Shown here in pieces: positions 34,247 to 43,674 of a stretch of DNA of 47,600 nucleotides. How positions within the stretch are numbered: the first letter of the stretch is position 1; each line of letters opens with the position of its first letter. A program made the position numbers and the translations under genes. The notes under the pieces are model-generated. The model was not told where the DNA came from. It searched no databases and worked only from the letters and a program-made list of their open reading frames with translations. Origin of the DNA: Streptococcus sp. S784/96/1 (GTDB taxonomy: Bacteria > Bacillota > Bacilli > Lactobacillales > Streptococcaceae). The stretch spans positions 1 through 47,600 of the forward strand of contig NZ_CACVCC010000019.1 of the NCBI RefSeq assembly GCF_902729355.1. Direction: 5' to 3'.

Positions 34247-34660
34247 TTGTTCACTTTCTAATAGATTATGATGACATTTGATATCACGATTGATTAGAGT
34301 TCTATAAGTGAATATCTATACTTAAGTGATCCTCTTTAATATATTTAATTTATATGATGACTGGCGTTCCTAAAAGGATGTACAAAGTAAGTTAGCGTAA
34401 AAATTACTCTTCCAGTCACCTTAAAATATGAAGGGTCTAAAAAGTATAGGTTTAATGTTTTTGATAAAGTTGTATCAGGTCTTCTGTTATGTTCTTAAGT
34501 TTCGCCAAGGCAAGAACTACGTTTAGTTATTAGATTGCTTGGGGAATTTCGGGAGTATCTGGCTAGTACCTGATGAGACATGGTGTCCATATTAATTTAT
34601 TAACCAGTCTGCGCATAGCTATTTCAGGAGTCATTAATATGAGGACCGCAATTCTAAATT

Positions 34661-34677
34661 TTGAAATGAATTCAGTA
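34661..34677 (-). repeat. Right arm of the 17-bp long-distance inverted repeat
   Basis: TTGAAATGAATTCAGTA, the exact reverse complement of 31027-31043. Confidence 0.6.
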
Positions 34678-34680
34678 TAA

Positions 34681-34725
34681 AATGGCCTAGAGTAACGTCG
34701 TTAAGCAACGTTACTCTAAGCCATT
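34681..34725. terminator. Long bidirectional hairpin downstream of aspartokinase
   Basis: AATGGCCTAGAGTAACGT (34681-34698) pairs with ACGTTACTCTAAGCCATT (34708-34725) with one mismatch and a 9-nt loop; T-rich on the minus side (ATTTTATAC). Probably ends aspartokinase transcription from the right and stray transcription from the left. Confidence 0.75.
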
Positions 34726-34875
34726 TACTATTTTTTCAACTTTTTTCTTTTTCATATTATAAAGATTTCTCAGCTTGATAATCCGACTCTTTTTTTATTA
34801 TCTATACTTTGGGAGATGGTATAAACTGAACTTTGACATCATTAAGGCAAAAGCCGTAATGAGCGTTTTAGAGCG

Positions 34876-36225
34876 TTAGTTTTTAAAGAAAGCATCATAT
34901 AAGGCACGAATGGCCTTTTTCTCACTTTCTGTTTTAACAACGAACATGACGGAAACTTCGCTAGAACCTTGTGAAATCATCATGAGGTTGATGCCTGCTT
35001 CTGATAAGGAACGAGTTGCGGTTGCGGTAACACCAACGTGACTCTTCATGTTTTCACCAACAATCATAATAATCGAAAGGTCACGTTCAATTGAGAGTTC
35101 ATCAACTTCAAGGTGACGCAACTGAGTTAAGATTTCTTGTTCTTTGATAGGAGTTAATTCACGCCCACGAAGAACAATTGACATGTCGTCAATTCCTGTA
35201 GGCATGTGCTCAAAACGGATATTGAGGTCTTCTAAAATTTGAAGAACTTTACGCCCAAAACCAACTTCACGATTCATTAGGTATTTGGATATGTTGATGC
35301 TGACAAAATCATCATCGCCAGAAATGCCAACAACAGGTGACGATGTTCCACTGTGCTCAAGAACAATGCGAGTACCAGGGTGACTGGGATTGTTTGTGTT
35401 TTTTATAACAAGTGGAATTTTTCCACGATAAGCTGGAATAAGTGCCTCATCATGAAGGACAGAAAAACCAGCATAAGCCAATTCTCTCATTTCTCGGTAA
35501 GTTAATTCTTTAATAGAGTGAGGTTGTTCAACGACTCCTGGATGTGCTGCAAAAATACCGTCAACATCTGTAAAGTTTTCATAAAGATCAGCTTTAACAC
35601 CAGCAGCAATAATAGAACCTGTAATATCAGAACCACCTCGGGAAAAAGTACAAATTTGGTTATCTATAGTCACACCGAAAAAGCCAGGAATGATTAAAAT
35701 CTCATCCTGTTCGCGTAATGCCTCTAATTTATCGTAGCTAGAAGGTAAAATACGAGCATTTCCAGGTTCACTTGTTACAATCAAACCTGCTTGTTTAGGA
35801 TGAATATATCGGGCATTTAATCCTTCTTTACGGAAATATTCGGCAATCAACTTAGCATTATTATCTTCACCGGCAGCTAAGAAAGTATCGTACAAAAAAT
35901 CATTGTTTTCTTTTGGAAATGTTGCTAGATGTTTAATAGCTGTCGAGATTTCATCTAAAATTGTAGAAGGGAGAGCAAGACCATCAATAATTGATTTATA
36001 ACGATCAATAATCCATTCTTGATCAATAACAATATCTTGATTTGCTGTATAGTGCTTATAGTATTTGATTAAGGCATCGGTTACTTTTGTATCTTCTGAA
36101 CTTCGTTTTCCAGGTGCAGATACTACCACAAAGCGACGATTAGAGTCGCTTTTAACAATCTCTAACACTTTTTTTAATTGCTCAGCAGAAGCCAAGGAAC
36201 TCCCGCCAAATTTTATAACTTTCAT
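34876..36225 (-). CDS. lysC: Aspartate kinase
   Basis: Phosphorylates aspartate, the first step to lysine/diaminopimelate, methionine and threonine. The 449-aa protein has the N-terminal kinase motif MKVIKFGGSSLA, FSRGGSDITGSI near residue 205, and two C-terminal ACT domains (from about residue 300 and 375; VGENMKSHVGVTATATRSL) that usually give feedback control by lysine or threonine. Divergent from fabM, an arrangement conserved in streptococci, so the two are linked by position rather than pathway. ATG 36225 follows a GAGGA ribosome-binding site. Confidence 0.95.
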   Translation of the reverse strand: MKVIKFGGSSLASAEQLKKVLEIVKSDSNRRFVVVSAPGKRSSEDTKVTDALIKYYKHYTANQDIVIDQEWIIDRYKSIIDGLALPSTILDEISTAIKHLATFPKENNDFLYDTFLAAGEDNNAKLIAEYFRKEGLNARYIHPKQAGLIVTSEPGNARILPSSYDKLEALREQDEILIIPGFFGVTIDNQICTFSRGGSDITGSIIAAGVKADLYENFTDVDGIFAAHPGVVEQPHSIKELTYREMRELAYAGFSVLHDEALIPAYRGKIPLVIKNTNNPSHPGTRIVLEHSGTSSPVVGISGDDDFVSINISKYLMNREVGFGRKVLQILEDLNIRFEHMPTGIDDMSIVLRGRELTPIKEQEILTQLRHLEVDELSIERDLSIIMIVGENMKSHVGVTATATRSLSEAGINLMMISQGSSEVSVMFVVKTESEKKAIRALYDAFFKN

Positions 36226-36254
36226 AAATAATCCTCGAAAATAAAATTGAAATA

Positions 36255-36283
36255 ATTATAGCAAAATTCTGATAATTTGTCAT
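36255..36283 (-). promoter_or_regulatory. Aspartokinase promoter
   Basis: On the minus strand ATGACA (36283-36278), 17-bp spacer, TATAAT (36260-36255). Confidence 0.7.
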
Positions 36284-36333
36284 TTACTTTAAAAATATCC
36301 TAAAATTTTTTAAAAATCTTATTAATATTTTGC

Positions 36334-36361
36334 TTGACGAATAATTTTTTTGTGATATAAT
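36334..36361 (+). promoter_or_regulatory. Promoter of the fab cluster (fabM)
   Basis: TTGACG (36334-36339), 16-bp spacer, TGA-TATAAT (36356-36361), an extended -10. Strong promoter for the fatty-acid synthesis genes. Confidence 0.8.
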
Positions 36362-36370
36362 TTGAGTCAT

Positions 36371-36399
36371 AAATTATTTATTGATCAAATAAATAATTT
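36371..36399. promoter_or_regulatory. 29-bp palindrome in the fabM leader, candidate FabT-related operator
   Basis: AAATTATTTATT and AATAAATAATTT form perfect 12-bp arms around GATCA, so the centre reads TTGATCAA. It lies just downstream of the -10 and ahead of the ribosome-binding site. FabT sites are AT-rich palindromes with TTTGA/TCAAA halves; this one has a tighter centre. The same sequence could form an RNA hairpin in the leader. Confidence 0.55.
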
Positions 36400-36414
36400 T
36401 AAGGAGGGAGTTAT

Positions 36415-37209
36415 ATGAACTTTCAAACCATCTTATATGATATATCTGGCGACCTAGCCACGATAACCTTTAATCGTCCTGAAGTTTCAAATGGCTTTAA
36501 CATTCCGATGTGTCAAGAAATTCTAACAGCACTTAATCTTGCCAAAGATGATGAAGCCGTTAAAATGATTCTCTTCCAAGCAGAAGGAAAAGTATTTTCT
36601 GTTGGGGGAGATTTAACGGAAATGGAAAGAGCTGTGGAGGCTGACGATATTCAGTCCTTAGTTGACATTGCAAAGTTGGTTCAAGATATCTCATATGCCA
36701 TGAAGCAGTTGCCTAAACCAATCATTATGGCCGTAGATGGACCTGTTGCTGGTGCGGCATTTAATATGATCTTGGCAGCAGATTTTTGTATCGCCAGTGA
36801 AAAGGCAAAGTTTATCCAAGCTTTTGTAAATGTTGGGTTAGCTCCTGATGCTGGAGGTCTTTATCTCTTGATGAGGGCTGTTGGGATGAACAAAGCCACT
36901 CATTTGGTAATGACAGGTGAGGCGGTGACAGCTGAAAAAGCTTTGGAGTATGGTTTCGTCTATAAAACGTGCTTATCAGAAAAATTGGGAATAACCACTC
37001 AGCAATTAATTAAACGTCTAAAACGAGGGTCGTTTAATTCTTATAGGGCTATGAAAGAATTAATTTGGCAAAGTTTTTTTTCTGGATGGCAGGGTTATGC
37101 AGAACTGGAGCTAAATCTTCAAGAAGCCCTTGCTTTTAAAGATGATTTTAAAGAAGGTGTAAAAGCATATTCAGAACGTAGGAGACCAGCCTTTTCTGGG
37201 AAGTGGTAA
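36415..37209 (+). CDS. fabM: Trans-2-decenoyl-ACP isomerase
   Basis: Isomerises trans-2-decenoyl-ACP to cis-3-decenoyl-ACP, the branch point for unsaturated fatty acids in streptococci, which lack FabA. The 264-aa crotonase-fold protein has the oxyanion-hole segments [12 protein letters not shown] (near residue 62) and [16 protein letters not shown] (near residue 110). Position at the head of the fab cluster before fabT is the streptococcal arrangement and supports FabM over a generic enoyl-CoA hydratase. Start follows AAGGAGGGAG. Confidence 0.93.
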   Translation: MNFQTILYDISGDLATITFNRPEVSNGFNIPMCQEILTALNLAKDDEAVKMILFQAEGKVFSVGGDLTEMERAVEADDIQSLVDIAKLVQDISYAMKQLPKPIIMAVDGPVAGAAFNMILAADFCIASEKAKFIQAFVNVGLAPDAGGLYLLMRAVGMNKATHLVMTGEAVTAEKALEYGFVYKTCLSEKLGITTQQLIKRLKRGSFNSYRAMKELIWQSFFSGWQGYAELELNLQEALAFKDDFKEGVKAYSERRRPAFSGKW

Positions 37210-37220
37210 CGGATTTTTAC

Positions 37221-37249
37221 TTGGCAAATGATTTATAGTGTGATATTAT
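37221..37249 (+). promoter_or_regulatory. fabT promoter with adjacent FabT-like element
   Basis: TTGGCA (37221-37226), 17-bp spacer, TATTAT (37244-37249). Immediately downstream TTTAAATTATCAAATT resembles a degenerate FabT site, which would allow autoregulation. Confidence 0.6.
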
Positions 37250-37279
37250 TTAAATTATCAAATTATAAAGGAGTCTTAA

Positions 37280-37714
37280 ATGGACTTTCATCAAATAAAT
37301 GACTATCTCGTTGATATCTTTAATCGAATTTTAGTTATTGAAGAGAACACCTTACGCAGTAGCCCCTTCAGCGACTGTACCATCAAAGAAGTGCATACTA
37401 TTGATATCATCGGTAAGAACCGTTTGGTGACGCCAAGCGATATTGCTAAAGAGCTTATGGTAACTTTAGGTACAGTTACTACTGCGCTTAATAAATTAGA
37501 GAGCAAGGGGTATGTTATCCGTACTCGTTCACAAGAGGATCGTCGTGTCGTCTATCTTAGTTTGACTAAAAAAGGTCGTGTGGTCTATCATTTACATAAA
37601 AAATTTCATCGTGTCATGATTGACCAAATTTTGGCGGGAATGTCAGAAAATGAATTAGAAGGTTTAGAACGTGGTCTTGTTAATCTTCATACTTTCTTGG
37701 AGGAGAGACGCTAA
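37280..37714 (+). CDS. fabT: MarR-family repressor of fatty-acid synthesis
   Basis: FabT represses the fab/acc genes when bound to long-chain acyl-ACP. The 144-aa winged-helix protein has the recognition region ([20 protein letters not shown], near residues 52-71) and the wing ([17 protein letters not shown]). Gene order between fabM and fabH is diagnostic in streptococci. Its stop overlaps the fabH start by one base (TAATG). ATG 37280 follows AAAGGAG. Confidence 0.95.
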   Translation: MDFHQINDYLVDIFNRILVIEENTLRSSPFSDCTIKEVHTIDIIGKNRLVTPSDIAKELMVTLGTVTTALNKLESKGYVIRTRSQEDRRVVYLSLTKKGRVVYHLHKKFHRVMIDQILAGMSENELEGLERGLVNLHTFLEERR

Positions 37715-38676
37715 TGACTTTTGTAAAAATTAGTCAAGTAGCCCATTACGTTCCTAGTCAAGTGGTAAGCAATGATGATTTAGCTAAAATCATGGATACA
37801 TCGGACGAATGGATTTCAACACGAACGGGTATCCGTGAGCGCCGCATTTCAACAAATGAAAATACGAGCGATTTAGCGATTAAAGTAGCTTGGCAATTGC
37901 TTGAAAAATCTCATCTAGATCCAGAGGAACTAGACTTTATCCTTATCGCAACAATGTCTCCAGACTCGCTGATGCCTTCAACGGCAGCGCGTGTTCAAGG
38001 CGCTCTTGGTGCAACCAACGCCTTTGCTTTTGACTTATCAGCTGCTTGTTCAGGATTTGTTTTTGCACTAGCGACAGCAGAAAAATTGATTAATTCAGGA
38101 GCCTATACACGTGGTCTCGTTATCGGTGCTGAGGTTTTATCAAAACAGTTGGATTGGTCCGATCGTTCAACGGCAGTTCTCTTTGGAGATGGTGCAGGAG
38201 GTGTTCTCTTAGAAAAAGCAGACGTTCTTCATTTTTTAGCGGAGTCCCTTCATACGGATGGTAGCAAAGGTGGTCTTCTTGGCGGTGCTACAACAGTTAA
38301 GTCTCCCTTTACTCAAGAGCATGAAGCTATCAATCCTTTTATACAGATGGATGGAAGAGCTATTTTTGAATTCACTATTCGTACAGTATCTAAAAGTATT
38401 TTGGCTATCATAGAGGAAGTTGGAGAACCTGATTATTTGTTGCTTCATCAGGCTAATGAACGTATTTTAGATAAAATGGCTAAGAAAATCGGTGTTAATA
38501 GAGAGAAATTCTTAGCTAATATGCAGCGATATGGTAACACTAGTGCGGCTTCGATTCCCATTTTGCTCTCAGAGAATGTCGCAAATGGAACCTTGAAATT
38601 AGATGGTACTCAAAAAATTCTTTTATCAGGATTTGGTGGAGGTTTGACTTGGGGAAATTTAATTGTTAGAATTTAG
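37714..38676 (+). CDS. fabH: 3-oxoacyl-ACP synthase III
   Basis: Initiates fatty-acid synthesis by condensing acetyl-CoA with malonyl-ACP. The 320-aa thiolase-fold enzyme carries Cys112 (SAACSGF), His245 (LLHQAN) and Asn in YGNTSAAS near residue 275, the complete KAS III triad. Its start is coupled to fabT. Preceded inside fabT by TTGGAGGAGAG. Confidence 0.97.
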   Translation: MTFVKISQVAHYVPSQVVSNDDLAKIMDTSDEWISTRTGIRERRISTNENTSDLAIKVAWQLLEKSHLDPEELDFILIATMSPDSLMPSTAARVQGALGATNAFAFDLSAACSGFVFALATAEKLINSGAYTRGLVIGAEVLSKQLDWSDRSTAVLFGDGAGGVLLEKADVLHFLAESLHTDGSKGGLLGGATTVKSPFTQEHEAINPFIQMDGRAIFEFTIRTVSKSILAIIEEVGEPDYLLLHQANERILDKMAKKIGVNREKFLANMQRYGNTSAASIPILLSENVANGTLKLDGTQKILLSGFGGGLTWGNLIVRI

Positions 38677-38736
38677 TTAATCTGCGTAAAATTAAAACGC
38701 AATTAAAAATTTTTATATTTATAGAGGAGAAAACTC

Positions 38737-38961
38737 ATGTCAGTATTTGAAAAAGTACAAGAAATTATCGTTGAAGAACTTGGTAAAGAAGCAGAAGAGG
38801 TAAAAGTAGAAACAACTTTTGATGATCTTGATGCAGATTCATTGGATGTTTTTCAAGTTATCTCAGAAATTGAAGATGCTTTTGATATCCAAATTGAGAC
38901 AGAAGAAGGACTTAATACTGTAGGTGACCTTGTTGCCTATGTTGAAGAAAAAACAAAATAG
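38737..38961 (+). CDS. acpP: Acyl carrier protein
   Basis: Small acidic carrier, 74 aa, on which the growing acyl chain is held as a thioester. The phosphopantetheine attachment site is Ser35 in [12 protein letters not shown] 38737 follows AGAGGAG. It is followed by a hairpin and a 230-bp gap before fabK, which fits its need for higher expression than its neighbours. Confidence 0.95.
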   Translation: MSVFEKVQEIIVEELGKEAEEVKVETTFDDLDADSLDVFQVISEIEDAFDIQIETEEGLNTVGDLVAYVEEKTK

Positions 38962-38973
38962 GAAGAAATGCAG

Positions 38974-39004
38974 AAATCATGTGTTCGCTGTGCGAATTTG
39001 ATTT
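38974..39004 (+). terminator. Hairpin downstream of acpP
   Basis: AAATCA and TTCGC pair with GCGAA and TGATTT across a small internal loop, with a 3-nt loop. No long T run follows, so partial termination or mRNA-end protection is more likely than full termination. Confidence 0.5.
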
Positions 39005-39140
39005 TATAGCAGTATTCCAATATGGTGATTGAGATAAGCATTTTAAATGATAGTGCTATTTTCAATCAACTGTTGAGTAAAGTCTTTTTGAATAAAAGGA
39101 GGTTGTGAGTGATATCCAACCTTTCTTCTTAGAATCATAC

Positions 39141-39163
39141 TTTGATTTTCAAATTATTATAAT
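39141..39163 (+). promoter_or_regulatory. FabT-like operator overlapping a fabK promoter
   Basis: TTTGATTTTCAAA (39141-39153) is a perfect TTTGA-N3-TCAAA palindrome like reported FabT boxes, and a consensus TATAAT follows at 39158-39163. No good -35 is seen. In S. pneumoniae a FabT site is known in front of fabK, which agrees. Confidence 0.7.
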
Positions 39164-39193
39164 GAATGTATCTATTAGAAGGTTAGTAGAAAA

Positions 39194-40150
39194 ATGAAAT
39201 CTCGTATTACAGAACTTTTGGGGATTAAATACCCTATTTTCCAAGGAGGAATGGCCTGGGTTGCTGATGGTGATTTAGCTGGAGCCGTATCAAATGCAGG
39301 TGGCCTTGGTATTATTGGTGGTGGTAATGCTCCTAAAGAAGTGGTCAAAGCTAATATTGATAAGGTAAAGTCGATTACTGATCAACCTTTTGGGGTCAAT
39401 ATCATGCTCTTATCTCCATTCGCAGATGACATCGTTGATCTTGTTATCGCTGAAGGTGTCAAAGTTGTGACCACTGGTGCTGGCAATCCAGGAAAATACA
39501 TGGAACGTTTTCATGAGGCAGGGATTACCGTTATCCCTGTAGTACCTTCCGTTGCTTTAGCTAAACGTATGGAAAAATTAGGAGCTGATGCTGTAATCGC
39601 TGAAGGTATGGAAGCGGGTGGACATATTGGAAAATTGACCACCATGACTCTAGTTCGTCAAGTTGTTGCAGCAGTCAATATTCCAGTCATTGCTGCTGGT
39701 GGTATTGCAGATGGACATGGCGCAGCAGCAGCATTTATGCTGGGAGCTGATGCTATTCAAGTAGGGACACGCTTTGTTGTTGCTAAGGAATCAAATGCCC
39801 ATCAAAATTTCAAAGATAAAATTTTAAAAGCTAAGGATATTGACACTGTCATATCAGCTTCTGTAGTCGGTCATCCAGTTCGTGCTATCAAAAATAAATT
39901 GTCAACAAATTATTCTCATGCTGAGAAAGAATTTTTGGCAGGTCGCAAAACGGCTGAAGAAATTGAAGAGCTTGGTGCGGGTGCTCTTAGAAATGCAGTT
40001 GTGGATGGTGATGTTGTCAATGGTTCTGTTATGGCAGGTCAGATTGCAGGATTTGTAAATAAAGAAGAAACATGTCAAGAAATTTTAGAAGACCTTTATT
40101 CTGGTGCTCGCCAAGTTATTCTAGCAGAAGCGAAACGCTGGATGGATTAA
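39194..40150 (+). CDS. fabK: Enoyl-ACP reductase II (FMN-dependent)
   Basis: Last step of each elongation cycle, reducing trans-2-enoyl-ACP with NADH/NADPH. The 318-aa TIM-barrel flavoprotein shows GGMAWVADGDLAGAVSNAGG near the start, the catalytic His in EGMEAGGHIGK (near residue 142), and the FMN-binding VIAAGGIADGHG. FabK replaces the triclosan-sensitive FabI in streptococci. The ribosome-binding site is weak (AGAAGG, about 11 bases upstream). Confidence 0.97.
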   Translation: MKSRITELLGIKYPIFQGGMAWVADGDLAGAVSNAGGLGIIGGGNAPKEVVKANIDKVKSITDQPFGVNIMLLSPFADDIVDLVIAEGVKVVTTGAGNPGKYMERFHEAGITVIPVVPSVALAKRMEKLGADAVIAEGMEAGGHIGKLTTMTLVRQVVAAVNIPVIAAGGIADGHGAAAAFMLGADAIQVGTRFVVAKESNAHQNFKDKILKAKDIDTVISASVVGHPVRAIKNKLSTNYSHAEKEFLAGRKTAEEIEELGAGALRNAVVDGDVVNGSVMAGQIAGFVNKEETCQEILEDLYSGARQVILAEAKRWMD

Positions 40151-40230
40151 TGGTTTAATCTGAGGCATTTGTCTTAAATGCTGTTATCATAAAATAAAAA
40201 GAAGAGCGGATGCTCAAAAAGGATATGAAT

Positions 40231-41151
40231 ATGTCTAAAAAAGCTTTTTTATTTGCTGGGCAAGGATCTCAAAAAATTGGAATGGCTAAGGATTTGTATG
40301 ATACTTATCCGGTTGTCAGAGAAACTTTTGATGCTGCAGGTCAAATTTTAGGTTATGATTTGCGTGACTTGATTGATAATGATGAAGTGAAGCTAAATCA
40401 GACCCGTTACACGCAACCAGCTATTTTGACAACTTCGGTAGCAATTTATCGCTTGTTAGAGGAAAATGGGTTCACTCCTGATATTGTAGCAGGGCTTTCT
40501 TTAGGAGAATACTCAGCCCTGGTAGCAAGTGGAGCACTTAAGTTTGAAGATGCAGTAGCTTTGGTTGCTAAACGCGGTGAGTTTATGGAGACGGCTGCCC
40601 CTGCTGGTAGTGGTAAAATGGTTGCGGTTATGAATACCGATCCAACCTTAATTGAAGAAATATGTCGAAAGGCTTCTAAAATGGGCGTTGTCACCCCAGC
40701 TAACTATAATACTCCAGCGCAGATTGTGATTGGTGGCGAGGTTATTGCAGTTGATTATGCTACTGAATTATTGAAGGAAGCAGGAGCTAGACGTCTTATT
40801 CCACTTAATGTATCAGGGCCATTCCACACAGCCCTTTTGGCTTCGGCTTCTCAAAAGTTAGCTACTGCACTGGACGAGGTGACGTTCTCTGACTTTTGTT
40901 GCCCTTTAGTTGGGAATACTGAAGCGAAGATTATGGAAAAAGGACAGATTAAATCGCTTCTAGCTCGTCAAGTAATGGAACCCGTTCGTTTTTATGATTC
41001 TATTACAAGTATTCGAGCGTTTGGTGTGGATGAGATGATTGAAATTGGACCAGGGAAAGTTTTGTCAGGCTTTATCAAAAAAATTGATAAAAACCTCTTA
41101 GTCAAATCAGTAGAGAATTTAGATTCTCTAAAATTTCTTTTGGAGTGTTAA
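40231..41151 (+). CDS. fabD: Malonyl-CoA:ACP transacylase
   Basis: Loads malonyl groups from CoA to ACP. The 306-aa protein has FAGQGSQ at the start, the nucleophile Ser in GLSLGEYSAL (near residue 91) and the catalytic His in SGPFHT (near residue 198). Of three nearby in-frame ATGs (40210, 40225, 40231) the last is preferred: AAAGGA lies at proper distance and it gives the usual MSKKAFLFAGQG start. Confidence 0.96.
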   Translation: MSKKAFLFAGQGSQKIGMAKDLYDTYPVVRETFDAAGQILGYDLRDLIDNDEVKLNQTRYTQPAILTTSVAIYRLLEENGFTPDIVAGLSLGEYSALVASGALKFEDAVALVAKRGEFMETAAPAGSGKMVAVMNTDPTLIEEICRKASKMGVVTPANYNTPAQIVIGGEVIAVDYATELLKEAGARRLIPLNVSGPFHTALLASASQKLATALDEVTFSDFCCPLVGNTEAKIMEKGQIKSLLARQVMEPVRFYDSITSIRAFGVDEMIEIGPGKVLSGFIKKIDKNLLVKSVENLDSLKFLLEC

Positions 41152-41156
41152 AATAA

Positions 41157-41894
41157 ATGGAAATTAAATCAAAAAATGTTTTTGTCACAGGATCAACTCG
41201 AGGCATCGGCTTAGCAATTGCTCATAAATTTGCCAGTCTTGGTGCGAATGTCGTTCTTAATGGGCGCTCTGCTATTTCTGAAGAATTGCTGGCGCAATTT
41301 GCTGATTATGGTGTTAAAGTTTGTGCCATTTCTGGCGATATTTCAACATTTGAAGATGCTGAACGTATGATTACTGAAGCTAATCAAATGCTAGGAAGTG
41401 TCGATATTCTGGTTAATAATGCTGGTATTACGAATGACAAATTGATGCTCAAAATGACTGAGGAAGATTTTGAAAAAGTTCTTAAGGTTAATCTGACGGG
41501 GGCTTTTAACATGACAAAATCAGTCTTGAAACCGATGACGAAAGCAAAAGAAGGTGCTATCATCAATGTGTCATCTGTTGTCGGTTTAGCTGGAAACATT
41601 GGTCAGGCTAATTACGCCGCTTCAAAAGCAGGCTTAATTGGTTTTACTAAGTCAGTTGCTAAGGAAGTTGCAGCACGAGGAGTGCGAGTAAATGTTATTG
41701 CTCCTGGCTTTATAGAATCAGATATGACGGATGTTATTCCTGAAAAAATGAAAGAAGTAATGCTCTCGCAAATACCGATGAAAGTTATTGGAAAACCGGA
41801 ACAAGTTGCGGAAGTAGCTGTATTCTTGGCTCAACAAGAATACCTAACTGGTCAAGTTATTGCAATTGATGGCGGCATGACCATGCAAGGCTAA
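41157..41894 (+). CDS. fabG: 3-oxoacyl-ACP reductase
   Basis: NADPH-dependent reduction of 3-oxoacyl-ACP. The 245-aa short-chain dehydrogenase has TGSTRGIGLAIA (cofactor), NNAGITND, the catalytic Ser (INVSSVVGLAG, near 138) and YAASKAG with Tyr and Lys near 151-155. It follows fabD by 5 bp. Confidence 0.96.
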   Translation: MEIKSKNVFVTGSTRGIGLAIAHKFASLGANVVLNGRSAISEELLAQFADYGVKVCAISGDISTFEDAERMITEANQMLGSVDILVNNAGITNDKLMLKMTEEDFEKVLKVNLTGAFNMTKSVLKPMTKAKEGAIINVSSVVGLAGNIGQANYAASKAGLIGFTKSVAKEVAARGVRVNVIAPGFIESDMTDVIPEKMKEVMLSQIPMKVIGKPEQVAEVAVFLAQQEYLTGQVIAIDGGMTMQG

Positions 41895-41967
41895 GCTGAG
41901 TCAATGAGATATTTATTTTGCCAAAGGGTAAAGATAAGTGAATGGGCAGAGTGCCAAGGAGAAAAAG

Positions 41968-43197
41968 ATGACAAATCGTGTTGTAATTACAGGTTACGGT
42001 GTAACCTCACCAATTGGAAATACACCAGAAGAATTTTGGGCGAGTCTTCGAGATGGTAAAATTGGTATTAAACCAATTATGAAGTTTGACACAAGTGATT
42101 TTGCTGTTAAGAATGCTGCGGAAATTCAAGATTTTCCATTTGACAAATATTTTGTTAAAAAAGACACGAATCGTTATGATTTGTATTCATTATATGCTCT
42201 CTACGCAGCGTCAGAGGCTGTACAAAATGCTAGATTAGATGTTGAAGCGATTGATTCTGATCGTTTTGGAGTGATTGTGGCATCAGGTATAGGTGGTATT
42301 TATGAGATTGAAGAGCAAGTGATTCGTTTACATGAAAAAGGTCCTAAACGCGTGAAACCGATGACCTTGCCAAAATGTTTACCTAACATGGCGTCTGGGA
42401 ATGTTGCAATGGCTTTTAACGCTCAAGGGGTATGTAAATCTATTAATACTGCTTGTGCTTCGTCCAATGATGCTATAGGTGATGCCTTCCGCACGATTAA
42501 ATTTGGTCTTCAGGATGTGATGTTGGTAGGTGGGGCAGAAGCTTCTATTACACGGTTTGCAATTGCAGGATTCCAAAGTTTAACCGCCTTGTCAACGACT
42601 GAAAATCCTGAACGTGCTTCAATTCCGTTTGATAAAGATCGTAATGGTTTTGTCATGGGAGAAGGTTCTGGAATGCTTGTTTTGGAAAGCTTAGAGCATG
42701 CTCAACAACGCGGAGCAACTATTTTAGCGGAAGTGGTCGGCTATGGAAATACTTGTGATGCCTACCATATGACTTCACCGCATCCAGAAGGATTAGGGGC
42801 ACGTAAGGCGATAAACTTAGCGCTTCAGGAAGCAGGTATTGAAGCATCAGCAGTTGGCTATGTTAACGCTCATGGCACGTCAACCCCAGCCAATGAAAAG
42901 GGAGAAAGTCAAGCGATTGTAGCTGTCTTAGGGAAAGAGGTTCCTGTATCATCTACTAAGTCATTTACAGGACATTTGCTTGGTGCAGCAGGAGCTGTTG
43001 AAGCAATTGCTACTGTTGAAGCGATGCGTCATAGCTTTATTCCAAAAACTGCGGGAACGCAAGAATTATCAGAAAATATTGAAGCAAATGTTGTCACTGG
43101 ACAAGGTTTAGAGCAAGAAATTCGATATGCTATTTCAAATACGTTTGGCTTTGGAGGGCACAATGCTGTTCTTGCTTTCAAACGTTGGGAGGATTAA
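41968..43197 (+). CDS. fabF: 3-oxoacyl-ACP synthase II
   Basis: Main condensing enzyme of chain elongation. The 409-aa protein has Cys163 (NTACASSND), His in VNAHGTSTPAN (near 303) and His in FTGHLLGAAGA (near 340): the KAS II triad. ATG 41968 follows AAGGAGAAAA; an upstream in-frame ATG at 41938 lacks a ribosome-binding site and gives a non-family extension. Confidence 0.97.
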   Translation: MTNRVVITGYGVTSPIGNTPEEFWASLRDGKIGIKPIMKFDTSDFAVKNAAEIQDFPFDKYFVKKDTNRYDLYSLYALYAASEAVQNARLDVEAIDSDRFGVIVASGIGGIYEIEEQVIRLHEKGPKRVKPMTLPKCLPNMASGNVAMAFNAQGVCKSINTACASSNDAIGDAFRTIKFGLQDVMLVGGAEASITRFAIAGFQSLTALSTTENPERASIPFDKDRNGFVMGEGSGMLVLESLEHAQQRGATILAEVVGYGNTCDAYHMTSPHPEGLGARKAINLALQEAGIEASAVGYVNAHGTSTPANEKGESQAIVAVLGKEVPVSSTKSFTGHLLGAAGAVEAIATVEAMRHSFIPKTAGTQELSENIEANVVTGQGLEQEIRYAISNTFGFGGHNAVLAFKRWED

Positions 43198-43200
43198 AAC

Positions 43201-43674
43201 GTGAATATTAGTGAAATCAAAGATTTGATGGCTCAATTTGATCAATCGAGTCTTCGTGAATTTACTTATAGAAAAGATGGAAATGAACTGTTTTTTTCAA
43301 AAAATGAGCAGAGCAATGTTTCAAGAAATGTTGTAGAAAGCATCTCTGCCTCTAGTCAGACAGTAACATCTGAAGTTGCGCCAGTTTTGTCTCAAAAAGA
43401 TGAGACTGTTCAATCAGTTCAAACTTCTCAAGAAGTTGAAGGGGATATTGTTGAAAGTCCGTTAGTAGGTGTCGCCTATCTATCACCAGGACCAGACAAA
43501 CCTGTTTTTGTATCAGTAGGTGATATGGTAAAAAAAGGTCAAACTCTCCTTATTGTAGAAGCGATGAAAGTCATGAATGAGGTACCAGCTCCAAAAGACG
43601 GTGTTATTACTGAGATTTTAGTGGTCAATGAGGAAGTTGTTGATTTTGGAAAAGGATTGGTGCGTATTAAATGA
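43201..43674 (+). CDS. accB: Biotin carboxyl carrier protein of acetyl-CoA carboxylase
   Basis: Carries the biotin arm between AccC and AccDA. The 157-aa protein has an N-terminal segment, a Ser/Gln/Val-rich linker (about 38-85), and a C-terminal biotinyl domain with Lys123 in EAMKVMNE. It starts with GTG (43201) behind GGGAGGATTAAAAC located at the fabF end. The stop overlaps fabZ by four bases (ATGA). Confidence 0.95.
   Translation: MNISEIKDLMAQFDQSSLREFTYRKDGNELFFSKNEQSNVSRNVVESISASSQTVTSEVAPVLSQKDETVQSVQTSQEVEGDIVESPLVGVAYLSPGPDKPVFVSVGDMVKKGQTLLIVEAMKVMNEVPAPKDGVITEILVVNEEVVDFGKGLVRIK

Larger units (their letters stand above)
34182..34875. other. Intergenic region between the amidotransferase-like gene and aspartokinase
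   Basis: About 690 bp without an intact gene on either strand. It contains the terminator 34222-34246, an unrecognised decayed stretch (about 34380-34650), the right arm of the 17-bp inverted repeat (34661-34677), and a long hairpin (34681-34725). Frames are short and stop-ridden; likely a relic of a mobile element or gene. Confidence 0.5.
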
